This document shows, one piece after another, positions 41,056 through 52,085 of a stretch of DNA of 64,000 nucleotides. Within the stretch, counting starts at the first letter, position 1. Each line of letters starts with the position of its first letter. This DNA is from Cruorifilaria tuberocauda. Lineage: Eukaryota > Nematoda > Chromadorea > Rhabditida > Onchocercidae. The notes beneath the pieces were generated by a model. The model saw nothing but the letters and a program-made list of their open reading frames with translations. It ran no database searches and was not told the origin of the DNA. Position numbers and translations under genes: made by a program. The stretch covers positions 62,001 to 126,000 of the forward strand of contig JABVXU010000084.1 in assembly GCA_013365365.1 (NCBI GenBank), read 5' to 3'.

Positions 41056-42435
41056 AACAGTAGAAATAGTAGCAGTCGCAGTCTCCAAATCTTTCCAATT
41101 TGTCTATCGTTGCTAATTTTGTTCATTTCAATCCAATATATATTCTTTTTAAAAAATATTTAATCTATTTAACTAATTATATACTAAATACTAATCTTTC
41201 TTGTTTGCTTATCATAGAAAGTTTCACTAAAATATTGTTGAAATAAGACTGGATAAGAGTAATTTATTTTTCTGTCATTTCACCGGAAAATTTCAAGTTT
41301 CTCATATTTTTTTCGCTTGGATTTTTTCATTTTGTAATTTCTCTTCCACAAATTTCTTTGCAACTTATGTTTCAAGATTTATTAATAACTTTGCAAAGTA
41401 TACATAAACAACAGTCACGCAAATCTGATAGTCCATTTACTCTAATAGGTCTAAGTAATTGTCTCGGAGAATAAATGAGACATTAACCTTGAATTTTGGG
41501 GTTTTGGCAGTCAAAATGATTTTGAATGTGTCGCATTTTTGTCGTTCTTTTCTTCATTATTACTACATACAGAATGGAACCAAAATTGAAATATTAACTC
41601 ATTTCAAAAATTCAAAAAAAATCTTTATCAAAGACCTTAGTTCTTTTTAAGATTTTTTAAATACTCAGAGAAAAAAGTTTGAAATTGGGAAATAACATTA
41701 ATTTCTTGTGAAAGTTACAAAAAATCGTAAAAATTTTCATTATTAGTATTTCAGGAGCTCTTAAATGTTTTCCTCTATTATTTTTAAAAAAAGTAGAATG
41801 ATGGCGGATATTAAATTCAAGTGAAAGTTTAAATTTGTGCTTTGTTCTTACTACTTTAATTTCTTTGACAAAATCACTAGCTAATTCAAACTCGTTTGAA
41901 GAATAGTTCCCAGACGACATGCTCATATTATCATCAGTTTTGCTTTATATAACCATCAAATTCATACATGGCAAAAATTAATCGGTGATGGAAGGAAGCA
42001 TTACATTTGACTTGCCTATCACACACTGCTCCACAACACGTGTTCGTATAACCTGTGAGGCACAATGTTCCACTATCCACTGCGATTCAGATTTCTACAA
42101 AAGAGGTTCGCTTTCTTCTTAATTAACGAATATACTTCTTTCGCAAATTTTTGTTCACCAACTGCCATATAGCAAGAAATATCACACGATTACATGCATG
42201 TAGCTAATTAATTAAATCACAATATTACAAGTTGAAAAAATGAATTTATTTGTCTTGACTTACTAATCATTTAAGAAAAAAATTATTTTCTTGATTAAAA
42301 CTAAAATAACATAGAATGAAAAGCTATTTAAGCCAGCTATTGACTAAATCGACATAAAATGTTATAAATAAATTCATTTAAAACAATATAAACAAAAACA
42401 TAGTGACGAGTTCCAGTAATGTTCTCATCTATCAG

Positions 42436-42505
42436 TCTCATCTATCAATTGCTGTACAAGAATTTTTTTTAATATTTTTAGAATTTTCGAATAATACTTA
42501 GAAAT
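42436..42505 (+). repeat. 70-bp direct repeat, copy 2
   Basis: Second copy of the unit at 40738-40807, 1.7 kb away and about 150 bp upstream of the small gene at 42651. Immediately downstream is a short perfect hairpin (TTTGTCTTGA, loop CT, TCAAGACAAA). Confidence 0.9.
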
Positions 42506-42650
42506 ATTTATTTGTCTTTTTTGTCTTGACTTCAAGACAAATAATTTATTTGACAAATAACTTCGTGAATTTAAATAAACATGAAATTCTTGTTTCATTA
42601 ATTGCGATGCGAACACTACTTCTACTGTCGTCATCGATTTATCCATCAAA

Positions 42651-43989
42651 ATGCATAGTGTAAGTAATGAATCTGTGGTTCATTCCGTTACAGGTTAGTT
42701 TTAAATTCAAGAAATGAATTCAATCTATTATGAGCTGCAAAAATTTCTTTTATCACTTTATTTTTAAAAAAAAATGAAATTTAGAAAAGAAATTGGAACA
42801 ACTGGTAAGTCGATTACAAACGATTTATGAAAATGGTTTGAACGACGGGGACACCGCAGATTCACATGATGGCATACAATTGGTACTTCCTTTGAAATAT
42901 TTTATCATGCATTGAATTAATTATGTGAAAATGATATTTTCATCCTCATTAAATTAAAACGATAAGATAAAATTTGAAGAGATTAAAAATTTTGAAGAAT
43001 TCCAGCAATTTTAGAAATCATTATCACTTAGGGAGATTACATTGATTATTTTAAATGAAATCCATATTGCTAAAACAACTGCTCCATCATAGTTTCCTTT
43101 TTCTTCTTCCACCTTTTCATTTATCTTCTTAGTTTTTCCAAAATTTATCAAACTAAATATAAACATACCATTCCATTATGATTAGTAAATTTGTAAATAT
43201 TTTAATTAATTAGTAAAAAGAATTATTGCAAAGTTGTTAAGGAAATTTGATTGACTTTCACACTAAATTCCATTGGAACAATGATTGCAGACCAATTCAG
43301 TAGGTACCAATATATTCGTGTACAATTATTTCTGCATATGAGATTCTGCAGTAATAACTGATAAATAATCTGTCAGATCTATTTGTTATTAATGGTCACG
43401 GTATTACTCACAGTCTAGCACAAATTAATGATTTAAATAATACATAGAATCAAGCTTAATGCTCGACAAAACAAAAGTCGCAACCATCATAATATCAAGA
43501 CATAGGACTTTCAGAAATTTCAGAAACGAACAAACCGGAAACCACTACCTCAAAATTCATTCAAAAAAAGGTTAACGATACCGACAAACAGTAACGAGAA
43601 TGAAACATTACTCAATATGTCGATTAGTGAGGATGACGAAATTACAGTAGACGTAATACCATTTCTCACAACAATTGTATCATCATTTAATTCTGGCCTA
43701 AAACCATCTCATATCATATCAGAATCTCAATCATTGATTACCACAGATGGACCAATCAGTACATTCATACCAGGTATACTTCTTCTCGTTTTAAAATTTT
43801 CATGTGAAATTATTCAACATTTTGCTTAATGTTAGCGTGCTAATATCGTAAGAACAAATAATATCTAACACTTTATACTATAAATTTATAGCATCATTTG
43901 TTTTGTTTTTGGAATGTTTTTGCCAGAATGATAATTTATTTATCTTTATTTTCTTTTTCTTAGTATCGGATGATATCGAACATTTATAA
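42651..43989 (+). CDS. Small unrecognised four-exon gene, 138 residues
   Basis: Exons 42651-42693, 42785-42882, 43524-43773 and 43964-43989 join in phase with clean GT-AG signals; the total of 417 bp divides by three. Exon 2 encodes a short amphipathic helix (EKKLEQLVSRLQTIYENG) followed by an acidic patch. Exon 3 starts basic (KRTNRKPLPQNSFKKR) and becomes Ser/Thr/acidic (NMSISEDDEITVDVIPFL). The product ends SDDIEHL. No signal peptide or membrane span, and no family recognised. The start is the first ATG in the open frame, but upstream exons cannot be excluded. It lies just downstream of the second direct-repeat copy. Coding status rests on phase consistency and non-AT-driven composition only. 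Confidence 0.45.
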
Positions 43990-44522
43990 TGTCAGATAGA
44001 AACAAATCACATAGTACCAACATTAAATTGGCTTTCTAACAGTTCTATAGCAATTTGGCTGAATTGAAAAAGGGTACGAAACTTTATTAATATATAAATT
44101 TATTCAATGAATTATTCTATACTCAGATCTACTCACCTCAAAAGAAAGCGTGCCCGCTGAGTAATTACAATCATGAGAGCTAATGATAATGACTATCATA
44201 CTAATTTGAGCTCTGAAAACTTAAGAATTTAATAATGCTATAATAATTTTTTAAAAGTGAAATATTCACAAGCAATGTGCAGTTACACGACAATTTCCAC
44301 CATGCATATCAATTTCACAAGCAAACATTCAATTTAAATAATGCTGTCGCTACAAATCACACCTAATTGCCAATATTCGTGTAAATATGATGTGAAGGAA
44401 AGGAAGATACAAATCCACCTTATTAATAACACACTGCTAATAATCATTATTTTATTAGATGCTAAATTTTTTTGAGCTTCTAAATGTGATCAAAAAAATC
44501 GCAAATTCCAAATTAAAGATAA

Positions 44523-45000
44523 GTGCCAATCATCGATGAAGGTCTTTGCGCAATTTTACACATTATAGCAATCATTCAATGTGCTTCAAATGGACGCAGT
44601 AACAGTGAATGTTGCAGATATAAACGAATAACTGCAAAGAGGTAATATATAAATCACTCAACAATTAAATGAATCCCCTCAGAAGATTATGATATGAAAT
44701 TAAGGAAAGAACGAACTTGTTCTCGGAAACATTGATACCAAGCAACGAAAACAATGGAAACATTGATAAGTCATAGTAGTATCACTCGTGATACAGGTAA
44801 ACTCATAAATAAAATCACATATTGATATTCATTTGAATTTCAATGTGTTGTTTAAGGAAAATATGATTTTTAGTACACGGCAGTGGGAGATATTTTGTCG
44901 TTCCGAACAAGAGATTATAAGACTTGATCTGGAACACTTGGTTCGTAGAAAAGTAGTGGATGAAATTATTGCTTGCCACTTATCCGGCCTAAGAAATTAA
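44523..45000 (+). CDS. Candidate small Cys-containing secreted protein, 5' end unresolved
   Basis: The open frame from 44523 ends in a donor after 44641 (AAAGAG|GTAATA). It joins in phase 2 to an exon at 44874-45000 (TTTTTAG acceptor, TAA stop). The joined product has a hydrophobic stretch resembling a signal peptide (LCAILHIIAIIQCASNG), then a basic part with a Cys pair (SNSECCRYKR). An amphipathic segment with two further Cys follows (WEIFCRSEQEIIRLDLEHL, DEIIACHLSG). No ATG precedes the hydrophobic stretch in frame, so a short upstream exon must supply it if the gene is real. No family recognised. An alternative splice from ATG 44757 into another frame of the last exon would give only 29 residues. 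Confidence 0.35.
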
Positions 45001-46098
45001 TGTGGTACTATCTAAATTCAAATTACGTTTAAAAAACACCAATAACATCATTTGACAAAAAATAGTATACAATCGAATTGATGAACTCTGCGCCAAAATT
45101 TCAACATTTTCTTGCCAAACATGCCTAACATTGCTTATCAACGATATGAATTCCTCCATGGTATCACATTTCTAATTTTTACATCGCACTCCCTCTTCTT
45201 CCCAAAACTTAAATCTTGATGACTGTTTCCTACAATGGTGTGGATGGGTTTTTTGAACACAGATACAGTTTTAATTGCATAGGACTTATTCTTTTTTCAA
45301 CATTTCAATACAAATCTGAAATATTCGCTCACACGATAATGTAAGATTTGTTGTTCTGGTTGATCTTTCTCACGTCAAACGAAGACTCGGGAAACAACAA
45401 TTAATTGCCTACAGTTCATTCTTCGGTAGAACGTCAGCGGTTTACAAAAGAAACATGAAATGATTTTATCAAAATCTGTTCACTACATTTTCAGTGATTT
45501 TATTGCCCTCAACAAAGAACGAATTGTTTTAATAGTTCTATTATTACTGAACTCTTCAATTTCAAAACTGTAAACTTATGTTCTATTCTTTAGATTGTTA
45601 GCTCACTCAAAGACCATTTTCAGTACAACAGCGATTCATATGAGTAAGAAATATGAAAGATTCAGCTCATAAGTGTCTGGACTCGGATTTTTAAAGAACT
45701 CGTCGAGCGAAATATCCAGTATCTGTGTAGAAGCAAATAAACATGCATAGTTAATGTAATGATTATTTTTGTATATAAAGTCTCCGATAGATGTGTCGCT
45801 TTTAACTTTATAATCCATGATAATTTCCTCTGAAAAGTTCTATTACAATTTCGATGAAAAAAGAGAACAAATAGATGTCGAAATATGAAATAAAACGGAG
45901 AAGATAATTAGTAAGGACTAGATTATTTGACCAGAAAACATAACTGTTCATACTTCGAAGAATTTATCTTATCAAGAAATAGTATTTAGATGCCATAACT
46001 CTATATGAAAATTTCAACATATTCATCATTTTTAATTCACAGAATTTATGAGAATGATATAAAATGGCATGAGAAATTCAAAATCCCTGAAGAATTAT
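45001..46098. other. Gap without a supported gene
   Basis: AT-rich sequence. A 60-codon minus-strand frame at 45636-45818 has an internal acceptor-like CTACACAG, but no recognisable domain and no partner exons. Confidence 0.4.
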
Positions 46099-47859
46099 TC
46101 AGAATATTCTCAAAAATAGTTTTATAATATCTAAATACAACGATATGCATGCTTCGATGTAATCTTCAGTTGAAGTGTAATCAATATCAAATATCAAATA
46201 GATGGAAAATGAAACAGCACCAAATGCAGCCACCAAGAAATCAAATACTGCTGATTGTATGAGAAGCTGTAAAAGTGCCACTTCACTGTTTAAATATTAT
46301 TATAACTACTTCCGAGAGTAACTCAGTGATAGGTTTTAAAAATACGTACTTGTTTCCAAATAAAAAATTCCTCATCATAACTTTAAGATAATGTGCAATT
46401 CAAGTTTTTAAAGGTATAAACTCAACAAAGTGAATTCAAATAAAACTTGGTTAAAATTAAAAATTTGAAAACTGCATCAGAATCTGCATGAAAACAGTTT
46501 TTATAAAACAAGAAATGCTTAGATGTAACGAACAAGCAGTTAGAAAAATCATGGGAACATTGAATAATACAGTCCATTGACTTTGAAAATCACGCTCTGA
46601 TTGAAGTATATAGAGAAAAACGCCGGCAAATTTAATGCTGTTAAACCAACTGCTTCAATCACGACTTTTACATCAAATAAAGAAACTGAATTCACCATAA
46701 ATTCAGAATTCCACAAGTGTATCAAAATCTTTTCAATTCCGAAAAAGATCTAAACTTGTATAACTATTTTTAAGAAAAGCACTCGTATTTGTTTTTTAAA
46801 AACAATAGTGTTTCTTTATTTTTTCGTTTCCTTATTGTAGTAGTGCTAGCTATTCTCCTATAGAATTTAGTATCATGCAAACTGTTCAGTCCCACTTGCC
46901 ATCATATTATTACGCAATATCAATTTGAAAGCATTTAAAAGTTGTTTGAATACAACAAAAAGAGAACAAGAGAAAATATTAAGAATGAAACTCGCATAAG
47001 TCAATGTTTGGTGATATCTCCTTTGTTTGTAATGAATCCTAACCTAAATAGCACATTCAGCATTACTGATTTATTTCTTTCCAGCTTTTTGATAAATAGA
47101 GATTACAGAGGTAATGATCAGAGTATTGTTTTAGTTTATATCATAATTGTTCTCTGGCTGCATAGATGACTTTAAGATTTTTCACCAACAGCACCAGTAG
47201 TGATGGATTGCATAACAGTCCAAGATACTAGTAATATGTAATTGAGAAGTACTGAATGAGCGTGGATAAACAATGCGAAAAATAAAATGAATGAGCCGAT
47301 GAGAAAGATAAGCACAATCCATAATCTGAGAATGAAACAGGTAGAGAAAACGAAATATGCAAATCTTATTTCAAGATAAAATCAAGATCTACTGAAGTTT
47401 TTGTAATTTGATCCACTTCTACATTCATTACATTTCCTGAAATTGATTGATTTCGATTCCAAAATGATTTTTATCTTTGTCGTAGATGTGATGCCTTTTC
47501 CATATTCTAGATATTGAGAGTTTTTTGAAAAATGGAAATCCAATTTTTTCAAATTCTAAACAGATGATAATTTCGATTCCAAAATTATGGCCGAGAAACT
47601 CGCTGTGCAAGTCAAAGCGTTTAATGGTAAATGAATTCCTCATTTGTAAAATTTTTAACAAACATTAACAGCGATAATTTTCGAAAGTACACAATAAATA
47701 GTTGTTAGAATAAACAAAATCACTATCCAGTTCTTATCAATTCTAAAAAATATCCTTACTCTTCTCTACTTCATTCCTTTATTTACCAAATATTTGAAAA
47801 TCAAATAAATCATACAGAGAGAGAATATGACAAGAAATAGGAAGAAATGCCAACAAAAC
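46099..47859 (-). pseudogene. Bax-inhibitor-1/Lifeguard (TMBIM) family gene, probably broken
   Basis: Four minus-strand exons encode membrane segments in family order. 47859-47787 is a candidate (WHFFLFLVIFSLCMIYLIF). 47325-47186 encodes SVLLNYILLVSWTVMQSITT. 46685-46496 encodes FDVKVVIEAVGLTAL, then LQSERDFQSQWTVLFNVPM. 46266-46099 encodes AAFGAVSFSIYLIFDID ... EDYIEACISLYLDIIKLFL. The last part is the diagnostic C-terminus of TMBIM proteins (D-T/I-Q region, then EEYI-A-LY-DII-F). These are multi-pass Golgi/ER proteins that modulate calcium and cell death. Within 46685-46496 the family sequence jumps frame (after VGLTAL, around 46635), and the alternative frame is closed upstream by a stop, so no splice choice rescues it. 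The N-terminal part was not found. Either a pseudogene or an assembly indel. Confidence 0.6.
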
Positions 47860-49546
47860 CTATAAAGTTAATAACAAAATTTTTAATTAATGAATATGCA
47901 ACTTCGCAATCTGAATTCATTCCACTCCGTTTTCGTAAGAAAATTTCATTTCTAAAACAAACTAGCGACAGGCTAGGAAAGTTTTGAGACTATAAGTATC
48001 TAACTATACTGGTAAATAAAATTTTATTCTAAATTTTAGCAAAAATTGGATAAAAAAACAACATATTTAAAACTAATAAGAATTGCATCTATCGCTTAAC
48101 CAAATTATAAAAAGGTATCAAAAACTACAAGTGCAGGGTTTTAACGATAATAGCGACATCAAATCTTCATAAATTAAAATATTGTTTATCAAACTATTTG
48201 GACAGATAATTGCCTCAATTAAAGAAACCTTTCGTATTTAAACTTCCCCACGGAAATGACTAGAAAAATCAGAACACGAAAGTGAGAGACAAAGGACGGT
48301 AGAATGAAAACGTCTTATTCAAGTAATCAATTGGCATTTTTCAAAACTTTTGAAAATAAAAGATAACGCAAGTTAAAGGATTCAAACAACTGACTAAACC
48401 TGAGCAAAATAAGAAGTAGTTGTTTGAAGATTGCATTTAAATTAAATAGGGGGAGTGATAATAAATGTGTAATAAAGATAGCAGAAACTGAATTTTGTAG
48501 TAAAGTATGATTACACAATTAATGTCAAGCATATCTGCGGAATTTCCCTGCTTCTTACGCAGCTGTTTTGCGACAGCTAAATAACATGAAGAATTAAACA
48601 AAACAGATATCAAGCTACAGGCATGAACTCTACATACATGAATTATAAAAACGATACATACACGAAGTATAAGTGATTGAACTTTAACTAATGATTAAAC
48701 ACTATAAAATGTCAGCCATGCTTAACTAAAAGAGGAAGGCTGAGAGAGATCACAGGAGAAGCAATAGTTTCCTATGGACAAGGAGTACACCATAATAAAT
48801 TTTAAAAATTCAAAAAAAAACTTATCGTTTTTGCAAGGAAAGACAAATCCTTTTCGCTTAGAAAACCTACAAATTATATAAACTAAATAAAATTCTGACG
48901 GATGAAGCAGTGTCATATTGTTCAATTCATCTTTCATGTATCAGTAATAACTGCACACAGCTGCAATCATGATAGAAACCAGTAGGATTTTTACTACTGA
49001 ATTTCTAACCTAGGTATTCTATGATTAAGATATCAATGATCACTAATATGTATCTTTTGTACTAAATGCAGCTAAAATTAAGAATAATAAATTATCTGAT
49101 AAAAAGACTGAAACGATGATATGGCTAGTCGTATTAAGCAGGACTACATCTAATCTGATTGCAGAAGTGGAAATTATAACAGATGTTAAATTTGTTGTTG
49201 TTTTGTTGGAAGTGAAATTAAAAAAACAGTGATGTTGCAAGAACGATTCTGATATGTCCTTTTTCCATTCGCTGCTTCCTCATAACTGGAAGGTAAGCTA
49301 TTTTCTCCCAGAACTAACAGTACTGTTGCTGCTATAGTTGTATCAAATAATTGCAATCTTAAAAGAATTATTCACTCTTTCAAATTCATTTCTTCAATTA
49401 TTCTCTTTTGAAATCGTTCTCCTTATCAACATCCCAGAGACAACCCATTCCTCTTATCACACCCCGAATTCCTTCCTGTACTGTACCATCAACCGTTCAT
49501 CTATTCCATAATTTGTCGTTCTAAAAATCATTTTTCTGTATTACAG
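47860..49546. other. Gene-poor stretch
   Basis: No supported exon. Open frames are short and AT-driven, and no RNA gene or sizeable repeat was noticed. Confidence 0.4.
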
Positions 49547-49616
49547 ATCCATTCTATCGGCATTTATGATTCTCCGAAGACCGGAATTCCGGACGAGACA
49601 TGCCAAAAATATTGGG
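49547..49616 (+). pseudogene. Isolated cathepsin Z-like exon
   Basis: A 70-bp GC-richer segment flanked by an acceptor (TGTATTACAG) and a donor (GG|GTAGCC) reads IYDSPKTGIPDETCQKYW. The string GIPDETC is characteristic of papain-family cathepsin Z/X, just after the Gly-Gly-rich loop. I found no neighbouring exon with the catalytic Cys, His or Asn motifs on either strand, so it is either a relic of a duplicated gene or a chance resemblance. Confidence 0.3.
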
Positions 49617-51972
49617 GTAGCCAGAAATGATTTATAGTCCGTTACTTCTTCCGCATTATATTTTCAGTTTGTTCCCATCCCACTGCTTATACTTTCTGAA
49701 ATTTTAGTCATTAAAACTTTCCACATTAAATTTATTTTGCTCCAAAGAACAATTTATCAAAGCGATAACTAACGTTAAGAACAATACAGATAGATATGAA
49801 CAAAGTCACAAAATGGATTGATTCCCTTTAAATCGACCTTTTCTTTCTCTTTACCTCTGTCTTACCTCCGATACTTATTTCCAAGTTCCAAAAACTGTGA
49901 GATTCCTGAACAGTAACAATTGTCCAACTCCTAATGATCTCTTCTGTCCAAGTTTTTTCCGAGCTCTGACATTTCTGCATATTTCAAGAGCGAATTCATC
50001 ACTAAAAAAAAGAGAGTGAGAAAAAGAGAAAAAGAAAAAAGTGGAGGGTAATAATTTATGTGACAATAAATGAATGCTTTTTGCAACAAAAAAATTTTCG
50101 TTTAAATTTATAATGAGTAGGACAAAAATGTTATCTTCTGATTGCTGAAAAAGAATTTGTTTTCACAATTATTTTCCATCCATCTTCGGTGATCTTTCCA
50201 CAATCGTAGTTCCATTCCTTTTTCATCGTCTTCCATTTTCATCTTCACTGATGTGATTTTGAATTTCAAATCGCGAAATTCCCTACTGAATATAATTTAC
50301 TTGAATTTTCATATTGGCCAATGTTATAATCATAATTTTTCTCTGGTCTTAATCTTCATCTCTTCATCACTTTAGGAAAATTTTTCTAAATAAAAGATGT
50401 AATCATCTCTAGCAACTTATTAAGTGAGGAAAAATCTGTATTTATAAACCTTGTTTTCAGTTCGTTTCCAAGTTATTTAATAATTTTCATAGCAAGCATC
50501 AGAATTTTTTTGTCGTCTTTAGTTTTCTGCAAATTTCCCTCTACCCTACCAATTGTCCCTTGAACATATTACCTATTTCAGTTAACCTGTCCAAATTTCC
50601 TACTGGATTTCCAAACACATCACAAGTATTAACATTAAAAAGCCTCAAAAATAAATATCCTTCTAATGAACCTTCAAATTTTAACTTTATAAAGATTTCA
50701 TAAAATTTAAAGAGAGTGACTTCAAAAATGTAATTGACGTTCCATCGCTCTTATCGAGCAAATCCGTACGCTGAATTAAATTATAGATCAAATTAATTAA
50801 TTTCTGCAATGAAAATATTTTGAAAACTTTTCACGTTTAATAAAAATATTGCTCTGTGCCATTTTCAAACGAAATCAGTATATTTCGTGCAACGAAGCCG
50901 ATTTTCTTTATTTACACAGCAATTAATCTTATTTTTTAGAGCAAAAATAATTATTTTTATGGTAAAAATACCACTTCTTGCTTTTTTAATTTGGAGTAAA
51001 TTTCTTTCAGCTAAAGTGGAATTTAAATGTATTAAAAGCAAGCCTCTCTTCCTACTCATTGCTTTTTTCTAACGTTGATGCAATATTAATTACTAATAAT
51101 TCTTGAGTGATATTTCTGGACCAATTCTCAGAATTACTGAATTACAATGGAATATCTTTTTTGATAATTCAAACAGCTGGGAAAATTCTCAAAATATTAT
51201 TCAAATTCTATGAGAGGAAACTGAAATCTTTATTCGAGCAATCTTTCATATACCCATTAGGACCGAATTTCGCAGTATTGATTCGATTATTATCATCATG
51301 TACTGAACCAATTTCACTTCTTCTGTAGGAAAAAGTAAGTGTGTCTAATTAATTGAAACTAATTAGATCAAATAAATAGTTTAGTAAAAAAGAGATAGCA
51401 GCTTGCTTTTCATATAATTTGACCCTATGAAACATATAAAAATTGTTATTGTATTTAATGCTTGTTTGCTGCATGACAAGCCTATATGATATGTGTCTGT
51501 ATCATTCTCTGATCATCTCTTCTAAGACTGTTCTTTTCGGGCTTACTGATAACCTAAAAGAAGCTTATTTTGCTATTGCCCCTACTGTCCTAAAAAATAT
51601 CTTTTTACCAAAAAAAGAAATAAAAAGTCCTTAAAAAATTTTTAGCCAAAGTCGAAATACATCAGATTTTATTACTTGTTAGTTGATAAGTTAATTATAT
51701 GCTGAAAATGTACGAGTCAAATAAAAATAAGCTAATGAAGGCATAAAATTAGTGAAAGATTCATTGAGATGACACATACTTAGAGTGAGATTGTTACATT
51801 ATATGAGATGGATATCGCGGAATGATCGAACTTATCTTTTTAGCAAAATAAGTATTAAATACACCAAGAGTATATATGCAAACTAACAGTCATTACAGCA
51901 ACTGTGAAGAAGTCGACCAAAGGGTTGGCTAAATCGAATAAGTGATTAAAATGAAAAGCACTGATAACTTAC
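49617..51972. other. Gene-poor stretch
   Basis: AT-rich, with overlapping chance frames on both strands near 50.87-51.07 kb. Nothing is supported by homology or splice structure. Confidence 0.4.
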
Positions 51973-52085
51973 TTTCTGATAGCAGGTTTTCGATGAATTT
52001 TAGCAGCAATCGAATGATTTTAATTTAAATATTGTCTGGCCACTTGTTTTAAGCTGCTCGGCTCTTCGGTAACAGTAATGACAAT
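51973..52085 (-). pseudogene. Possible worn exon with one internal stop
   Basis: The minus-strand frame reads TVTEEPSSLKQVARQYLN, one TAA stop, then NHSIAAKIHRKPAIRK up to a perfect donor (AAA|GTAAGT). Composition on both sides of the stop looks coding and CAA-to-TAA is a one-step change, which suggests a decayed exon. No family recognised and no partner exon secured. Confidence 0.25.
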
